DNA of 64,000 nucleotides from Achatina immaculata. Lineage: Eukaryota; Mollusca; Gastropoda; Stylommatophora; Achatinidae. The stretch lies in the NCBI GenBank assembly GCA_009760885.1, contig CM019693.1, positions 49,697,269 through 49,761,268 of the forward strand. The letters run 5' to 3'. Positions 57,797 through 64,000 of the stretch are shown here, one piece after another. The notes under the pieces were generated by a model. It was not told where the DNA came from, did no database searches, and saw only the letters and a list, made by a program, of their open reading frames with translations. A program made the translations under genes and the position numbers. How positions within the stretch are numbered: the first letter of the stretch is position 1; each line of letters starts with the position of its first letter.

Positions 57797-59680
57797 TTAA
57801 ACTTCAACCTCTCTTAAGACTTCTTCGTTGGTATTATTAGCTGTCCATGGTACCTTCAACATTTTCCTTATGAACCACATTTCTATGGCCTCAATTTCTC
57901 GCTGTACTCTCTTATTCATAGACCATGCTTCACATCCATAAAACAAAATTGGCTCGATGTAACATTTAAGTGCTCGGAATCTTGTTTCCATTGATATGGA
58001 TCTGTTGCACAAGACGTTGCTCATTTTCTAGAATGCTGACTTGGCCTGAGAACGTCTGCTTTTTATTTTTTTGTGACACTTCCCATCATCTGTTATCATT
58101 GTTCCCAAGTACTTGAATCTATCAACTTGTTTCAGTTCTGTGCCATCGATGGTAATGCTACATTTTGGTGGTATTCTTTTCTCTGAGATGACCATCACTT
58201 CAGTCTTCTTTTTATTCAGACTGAGACCTTTACTTTTACTTTCACAAAAAGAAGAGCCTGTAGCTCCCCTCTCTTTTAACAATCAGAACTGTGTCGTCTG
58301 CATATCTTAAGTTGTTAAGGTTGTACCTGCCAACTGATGTTCCTGACATGTTCTCTATATTTCTCATTATGTTTTCGCTGTAGAAGAAGAAGAGATCAGG
58401 AAATAGAACACATCGTTGTCTCACTCTCAATTTTATGTCTTGGAATGTTCCTATTTGGTTCTCAACCTTCATTGCTACTGATTGCTGCCAGTATATGTTT
58501 TTGATAAGTTTCAGATCTTTCCCATCTATGTTGATGTTTTCCAGCATTCTTATAATTTCTGTGTGTCTCACTTTATCAAATGCTTTAGAGTAGTCTATGA
58601 AGCATAAGTATAGGTCTGTCTTTACTTCTGTTAATCTTTCCATCAATGTCTCTCAGTATATGTAAGGCATTACTTGTGCCTTTTCCTTCGACGTAGCCAC
58701 ACTGTTCTTCAGCGATTTCTGGTTTTATTTTGCCTTTGACTCTTCTCATGACAATACAAAGCAGGATTTTGGTAACATGGCTCCTAAGACTAATAGTTCG
58801 ATGGTCTTTACATTCAATTGTACCATGTTTCTTTGGTAGGGCAATGAAAACTGATTGCACAAGGTCTGATGGGACATATTTACTGTTATAGATGCCATTC
58901 AGCAATCTGGTAATTATTTCTATGCCAAGCTCTCCTAATGCTTCCAATTCTTCCTTTGTGATTTTATCTGGTCCTGGTGCTTTGTTGTTCTTCATGTGTT
59001 TGATGGCTTCTTCCACTTCTGCTTTTAATATGTGAGGCCCTTCATTATTATTTCGAATACTATTTCGCCTCTATTGTCCTCATAGAGTCCTCTAATACAT
59101 TCGCACCATAGTGCCATTATTTCATCTATGTCCATTATTGTATGTCACTCCGTTGACTTGGCCAAATACCTGAATCCCATATCTTGTTACATAGTGCATG
59201 ATAGATTGCTGCACATTCCTTTCCTCTTGCTTTAATAAGTTCAGCTGTTATCTCATCACATCCTGGTGATTTACCATTTTTCAGATTCTTTATTGCCCAT
59301 AAAATTTCTTCTATTGTCAGTTCGGGTTCTTTCTCCTCCAATAATAATTCACAATGTTGATTTCTGCTTCCACAGTCGGTTGTTTCATACATTCTTTTGT
59401 AATATTCCTTCCATCTTTCTAGAATTTCCTCTGTCTCTGTCAAGGTATTCCCCATCTCATCACAAATTACATTTACCTTAGGTGTGACATTTCTCGTCAA
59501 TGTCTTCATTTCTTTAAACATTTCACTATCTCTTCCACACTTCTGATGTTCTTCTATTCTTTCACAACAATCTTGTATGTATTGTTTTTTTTTTGTCTTT
59601 TCTTATGTTTCTTTGTACTTCTTTTGTTAAAGTTTTATATTCCTCTTTGTTTTTGTCTGTCACTTTCCTTCTGAATATGT
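57797..59680 (-). mobile_element. RTE-like LINE, reverse transcriptase nearly complete but broken
   Basis: Minus-strand blocks in order: 59521-59135 (KVNVICDEMGNTLTETEEIL; WKEYYKRMYE), 59016-58585 (MKNNKAPGPDKITKEELEAL; EEQCGYVEGKGTSNALHILR), 58646-58242 (DLYLCFIDYSKAFDKVRHTE; active site LRYADDTVLIV), 58282-58028 (LSLNKKKTEVMVISEK; DRFKYLGTMI) and 58024-57797 (ILFYGCEAWSMNKRVQREIE). Frame breaks separate the blocks. The endonuclease is absent (5' truncation at about 59680, against the intronic ATAAATACATTAG repeat) and the C-terminus stops short at 57797. Motif order and APGPD, SKAFDKV, YADD fit RTE-type elements. Confidence 0.87.
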
Positions 59681-60085
59681 ATATAAATACATTAGTTCGT
59701 TCAGGGTGTAGATAAATACAATAATTCCTTCACAGTATGTAGATATATTATTTCTTTCAGGTATGAATACACCAGCCGTGTTTTCTTAAATGTGCACAGA
59801 CAAAAGAGACATCATCGCTTAAGAAGATTTTAAAAAATATTTTACCGTAGTATTTAGAATGTGTATGAACTCTAATTACATGAACAGTTTCTATTATGTT
59901 TCATACACATTCTAAATACTGCCGAGTACTACATTAGTAGTATATCAGTATACATTATCAACATAGTTAATTATTTTCTAATATATTATCAGCTGTTACG
60001 TGAGTTTAATATATTAAATACAAGAATTAAAATAATCGCTACAAACCTATAGGCTATTATATATGATTTTACACATTTATTTGCT
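59681..60085. other. Gene B intron remnant with inverted repeat
   Basis: Begins with CATTAGTTCGTTCA-type repeats shared with gene A (59685-59755), then a 21-bp inverted repeat (59849-59869 and 59900-59920) and a TATATTATCAGCTGTTA stretch also present in gene A intron at 12635-12655. Confidence 0.7.
59849..59920. repeat. Perfect 21-bp inverted repeat, 30-nt loop
   Basis: AGTATTTAGAATGTGTATGA(A) at 59849-59869 pairs fully with its complement at 59900-59920. Could be a small foldback element or a hairpin-forming intron segment. No target duplication identified. Confidence 0.9.
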
Positions 60086-60089
60086 GTTA

Positions 60090-61015
60090 TATACATTTTG
60101 TGAAACAGGGATGTGTACTATCACCAACATTATTTATCTTGGCAGTAGACTGGTTAATGAAGGAGGCAACATCAGACAAACGCAGAGGATTACAATGGAT
60201 CCTTGACACAGTGCTGGAGGACCTTGACTTTGCGGACGACATTTGTCTATTATCAAGCAGTCACAAAGATATGCAAGATAAAATAAACAAGCTAACTCAG
60301 AATGCAAACAACATAGGACTAAAGATCAACGTAGGAAAGACAAAGTTAATGAAGCAAAATGTGAACAACAGAAATGTACTCAGAGTAGATAACAAGTTAG
60401 TGGAGGAGGTCAACGAATTTGTATACCTTGGCAGCAGAGTAGTAGTAAATGGAGACATCACAGAGGACATCAACAGCAGACTTACTAGAGCAAACCAGGC
60501 TTTTGCAGTGCTGCAGAATATATGGAAATCAAATAAACTAAGCATAAATATGAAAATCAGGATATTTAAGAGTAATGTTCTAAGTGTACTACTCTATGGA
60601 AGTGAATGCTGGAAAATCACCAAAACCATAGAAAACAAGTTGAATTCTTTCCAGACTAAATGTTTACGAAGAATTAAAAAAATATTTTGGCCAAACACCA
60701 TAAGAAATAACATCTTATTAGCAGAAATGCAGATGAAACCACTGACAACAATTATTGAGGAAAGACGCTGGCGATGGTTGGGACATGTGCTCCGAATGAC
60801 TGACAACTCACTACCAAAAATAACACTAAGATGGACACCACAGGGGAGCAGAAGTAAGGGTAGACCAAAAGAGACATGGAGAAGAACAACAGAAAGGATG
60901 TTGAGCAATAGAGGGCTCACCTGGGCAAGAGCAGAAAAAAAGGCGAAGGACAGGCATTTGTGGAAAACCCTTGCGGAAGCCCCATGTGCCCTGGGCACTT
61001 AAGGTTCAGAAAGAG
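60090..61015 (+). mobile_element. 5'-truncated LINE with open C-terminal half
   Basis: An uninterrupted frame from about 60100 to 61002 (300 codons) starts inside the reverse transcriptase (KQGCVLSPTLFILAVDWLMK), contains the active site LDFADDICLLSSS, then GLKINVGKTKLM, FVYLGSRVVVNGD, LSVLLYGSECWKITKT and RRWRWLGHVLRMTDNSLPKI and ends APCALGT. It is open to the stop but lacks the 5' half, so it is a recent dead-on-arrival copy. Inserted in the TTTCACACATTTATC repeats of gene B intron. Related to, but distinct from, the family at 18500. Confidence 0.9.
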
Positions 61016-61019
61016 AGAT

Positions 61020-61380
61020 ATAAATTTTCACAAATTTATCACTTGTATTAGTTTTCACATATTTATCTCCTGGTATTTAAGTTTTCACACATTTATCACT
61101 TGTTGTATTAGTTTTCACATATTTATCACCTGTTTATTTAAGTTTCCACACCTTTATTAACTGGTATTTAAGTTTTCACACATTTGTCACTGTCGTATCA
61201 GTTTTCATACATTTATCACCTGTTATTTATGTTTTCACACATTTATCACCTGTTATTTAAGTTTTCACACAATTTTCACTTGTATTAATTTTCACACATT
61301 TATTACCTGTTATGTAAGTTTTCATACATTTATCGCCTGTTATGTAACCTTTCACACATTTATCACCTGCTATATATCCA
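61020..61380. repeat. About 28-bp repeats, TTTTCACACATTTATCACCTG type
   Basis: About 12 units. Expanded version of the motif upstream of the gene A last exon (12700-12860). Confidence 0.88.
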
Positions 61381-61383
61381 TAA

Positions 61384-61747
61384 TAAATGTTTACGAAGAA
61401 TTAGAAAAATATTTTGGCCAAACACCATAAGAAATAACATCTTATTGGCAGAAATGCAGATGAAACCATTGACAACAATTATTGAGGAAAGACGCTGGCG
61501 ATGGTTGGGACATGTGCTCCGAATGACTGACAACTCACTACCAAAAATAGCACTAAGATGGACACCACAGGGGAGCAGAAGTAAGGGTAGACCAAAAGAG
61601 ACATGGAGAAGAACAACAGAAAGGATGTTGAGCAATAGAGGGCTCACCTGGGCAAGAGCAGAAAAAAAAGGCGAAGGACAGGCATTGTGGAGGACCCTTG
61701 CGGAAGCCCCATGTGCCCTGGGCACTTAAGGTTCAGATATATATATA
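61384..61747 (+). mobile_element. Second, shorter copy of the 60-kb LINE, with TSD
   Basis: Matches the last part of the 60090-61015 element (from KCLRRI to APCALGT) with a few changes, including an extra A near 61663 that breaks the frame. Flanked by a 13-bp repeat TATATATCCATAA at 61371-61383 and 61748-61760, partly in an AT microsatellite, so exact edges are uncertain. Confidence 0.82.
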
Positions 61748-61959
61748 TATATATATCCATAAATTTTCAGACTTTTACAAAAATTAACAAGATTTGTTCT
61801 TTTCTGGGTATTGCCATCACGGTTTTGTTTTTAAACTTTTTTTTTACTGAAATGTGTTAACTCTGGCACTGACTGGAGATACATTGTAAGTGACACCATT
61901 TATAGAAAGCTTTCTCCGATCAAGCTGACATCATGTTTTTGTTTCCTTGTTTGATCCAG

Positions 61960-62702
61960 GTTTCTGCAACCTGACGTGTGAGAACAAGTGCCAGTGTCAA
62001 AGTCAATGCCAGGCCGTGTGTGACAGACACTACAAGGAATGTTCTTCGTCACTTCCACCCTTTCTAATTGTTATATGTGAATGGAAGACAACACTCTGTA
62101 CTTCACTTTCCTGTCCGATCGGGTGTGTCATCGGCCTTCCACGTGCTATCTCCAGCCAACAAACAAACAAAGAACCCAATGTTCCAGATAAGAAAAATAT
62201 ATCTACTCCGACTGCACAGCCTACACAATCCAGCACCTCGCCACAAACATCTTCACAAACCACACAATCCAGCACCTCGCCACAAACATCTACACAAACC
62301 ACACAATCCAGCACATCGCCACAAACATCTACACAAACCACACAATCCAGCACCTCGCCACAAACATCTACACAAACCACACAATCCAGCACCTCGCCAC
62401 AAACATCTACACAAACCACACAATCCAGCACATCGCCACAAACATCTACACAAACCACACAATCCAGCACCTCGCCACAAACATCTACACAAACCACACA
62501 ATCCAGCACATCGCCACAAACATCTACACAAACCACACAATCCAGCACATCGCCACAAACATCTACACAAACCACACAATCCACACAAACAAGTCCTACT
62601 CCAATTTCGTTTTTATTTGACTTATTTCAGCCAGCACCAACAGTCGCTACATCTCAGCAAACATCTACCAAAAAGTCGCTTTTGTTAGGACTGCTAGGAT
62701 AG
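61960..62702 (+). CDS. Gene B last exon: Cys-rich region plus 13-residue mucin-like repeats
   Basis: Acceptor TTTGATCCAG ends at 61959; the exon begins GT TTC TGC (phase 1) and ends with TAG at 62700-62702. Predicted full protein 293 aa. There are 11 Cys, spacing 3,3,1,3,3,6,11,6,4,3: the gene A pattern with one added Cys. CENKC, CQSQCQAVC and DRHYKECSSSLPPF are shared. After two divergent segments comes a run of nine 13-residue repeats (SSTSPQTSTQTTQ), 62233-62583, absent as an array in gene A, then the conserved end SAPTVA/PAPTVATSQQ and STKKSLLLGLLG. Likely O-glycosylated, secreted. Candidate polyadenylation signals AATAAA follow (for example 62907-62912). No named family recognised. Confidence 0.85.
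62233..62583 (+). repeat. 39-bp coding minisatellite, 9 copies
   Basis: Nine units of exactly 39 bp inside the gene B last exon, in frame, with CACCTCG or CACATCG as the main variant (synonymous ACC/ACA). Length keeps the frame whatever the copy number. Confidence 0.95.
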
Positions 62703-62869
62703 CACTGATCTTCTTCTGCTAAGACTGAGCACAGTTTGTGTGTCAGTGATGACGCTGTCTGAAACAAACCAGCGAATGTTAACAAACAGATACATGTCTT
62801 TCTTACATACTAGAATACTAGTCAGTTTTGTGGCTCCATTCTCAGCTTGTAGCCTCCTGCTCTGAAGAG

Positions 62870-63115
62870 AAATAGAACTTTCTAGAGAAATAGAATTTTT
62901 CAGAGAAATAAAAAACTTTCTAGAAAAAACTTTTTAGAGAAATAAAGTGCTTTCTAGAGAAATATAACTTTCTAGAAAAATAAAGAACTTTCTAGAGGAA
63001 TAAAGAAACTTCTAGACAAATAGAACTTTCTAGAGGAATAAAGAAACTTCTAGACAAATAGAACTTTATAGAGGAATAAAGAAACTTCTAGACAAATAGA
63101 ACTTTCTAGAAAATT
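62870..63115. repeat. CTTTCTAGA(G/C)AAATAGAA repeats after gene B
   Basis: About 12 degenerate units of 18-32 bp; shared with the 3' flank of gene A at 13715-13795. Confidence 0.88.
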
Positions 63116-63254
63116 ACAGAAATTTACACAAACCTGAAATTTTGTGTTCTCTCGATATTTGTTTTGTTTTATTCATCTGTCTCCCTCAGTCTTTATTCTT
63201 CTTTTTCTCTTTCTCTGTTTGCTTCTCTTTTTCTTAAATTCGTTAAATGTCCAA

Positions 63255-63665
63255 TATGACTAAGAGACTAGAGTGAGAAGGTAGAGAGGAAGATAAAAGT
63301 GGAATATGGTCAGCTAGAAATTTGAGTGAGAAGGTAGAGAGGAAGATAACAGTGGAATATGGTCAACTAGAGACGAGAGTGAGAAGGTAGAGAGGTAGGC
63401 AAGAGTGAAATATGGTCATATGGAGGCTAGAGTGAGAAGGTAGAGAAGAAGCTAAGGGTGGAATATGGTCAGCTGGAGACTAGAGTGAGAATGTAGAGAA
63501 GAGGTCAAGCGTGGAATATGATCAGCTGAAGACTAGAGTGAGAAGGTAGAGAAGAGGTCAAGCGTGGAATATGGTCAGCTGAAGACTAGAGTGAGAAGGT
63601 AGAGAAGAGGTCAAGCGTGGAATATGGTCAGCTGAAGACTAGAGTGAAAAGGTAGAGAAGAGGTC
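63255..63665. repeat. About 54-bp minisatellite, 7-8 copies
   Basis: Core GACTAGAGTGAGAAGGTAGA then GAAGAGGTCAAGCGTGGAATATGG in shortened form; purine-rich. Confidence 0.9.
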
Positions 63666-64000
63666 ACAAAACAGATGAGAAAATCTACTAGAAAAAGTGA
63701 GAAAAGACGTTGAAAATACAGGAATGTGTCACGGAGTAGTTCTCCTAAACGTAAATCAATATCAACAATATATATCTCATCGCAACGCTTGGATATTATC
63801 ACATTTTGATATTATCACAAATATGATATTATCACATGTATGATCTTATGAAAAAGGCAGGTGGCGTCCCCGTAAATTGATACTTTGGATGTGGGAAATG
63901 CAACCTGGCTAGTTTCATCAACAAAGGACCAAATGGTGCACCTGCAGAGACGACAGCGTCTGATGACAGAAAAGAGCGTGTCTGTCTGTCTGATGTGGCT
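63666..64000. other. Window end, no gene seen
   Basis: Short GATATTATCACA repeats near 63790-63840. Otherwise unremarkable. Confidence 0.5.

Noticed and set aside
60100..61002. Host gene of 300 codons
   Set aside because: It starts inside a reverse transcriptase with no proper ATG context and has LINE motifs throughout; it is a 5'-truncated insertion.
62030..62588. Cys/Val-rich minus-strand and His/Pro-rich plus-strand frames
   Set aside because: Shadows of the 39-bp coding repeat in the gene B last exon. The exon frame is supported by splice site, phase and paralogy.

Overview
This window looks like nuclear DNA from an invertebrate animal. The support is spliced genes with GT/AG introns, very many minisatellites, several non-LTR retrotransposon (LINE) families, a ZBED-type hAT transposon, a mariner element, a Ty3/gypsy remnant and a SINE. 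A mollusc-like lophotrochozoan is a reasonable guess but the sequence does not settle it. There is no bacterial signature: no operons, rRNA or prokaryotic gene density.

The only convincing host genes are two paralogous copies (A and B) of an unrecognised secreted, cysteine-rich, Ser/Thr-rich protein, both on the + strand. Each has a tiny first coding exon (ATGAAAT then GTAAGT), a 132-nt second exon that completes a signal peptide and carries one C-x3-C-x3-C block, and a long last exon with two more such blocks, a mucin-like Thr/Ser/Gln region and a conserved C-terminus. All junctions are phase 1. In both loci the exon1-exon2 module, with its TATA box exactly 84 bp before the ATG, is present twice in tandem (A: 5337 and 7055; B: 51750 and 53382), followed by a single last exon (A: 13042-13538; B: 61960-62702). 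The long introns share a repeat order and are loaded with transposon debris.

Layout. 0-4.1 kb: a 46-bp minisatellite and a complete but dead hAT element. 4.1-13.6 kb: gene A. 14-21.5 kb: duplicated LINE fragments (a CR1/Jockey-like LINE with a second LINE nested in its 3' part). 21.7-26.8 kb: a duplicated segment flanking a 1.8-kb array of 49-bp repeats. 27.4-28.7 kb: two minisatellites. 28.9-33.2 kb: a gypsy remnant with its 3' part duplicated. 33.3-34.4 kb: a broken mariner. 34.4-36.5 kb: repeats, a tRNA-like sequence and a broken repeat-associated gene. 37-45 kb: two more duplicated segments with a 27-bp array between them. 45.8-49.3 kb: a polypyrimidine tract split by a LINE insertion, then another LINE. 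50.1-62.7 kb: minisatellites and gene B with its transposon-filled intron. 62.9-64 kb: further repeats.

The strongest large-scale pattern is that at least nine separate segments are each present as exactly two copies. Eight are directly or nearly directly adjacent and one pair flanks an array. Units are 1.2-2.0 kb, and the pairs cover roughly 45% of the window. Several junctions show 2-7 bp of shared sequence. Either this locus has a strong tendency to two-copy tandem duplication, or the assembly has laid diverged alleles end to end. Read depth and spanning long reads would decide. If real, one such duplication in each gene created a second promoter, start codon and signal-peptide exon.
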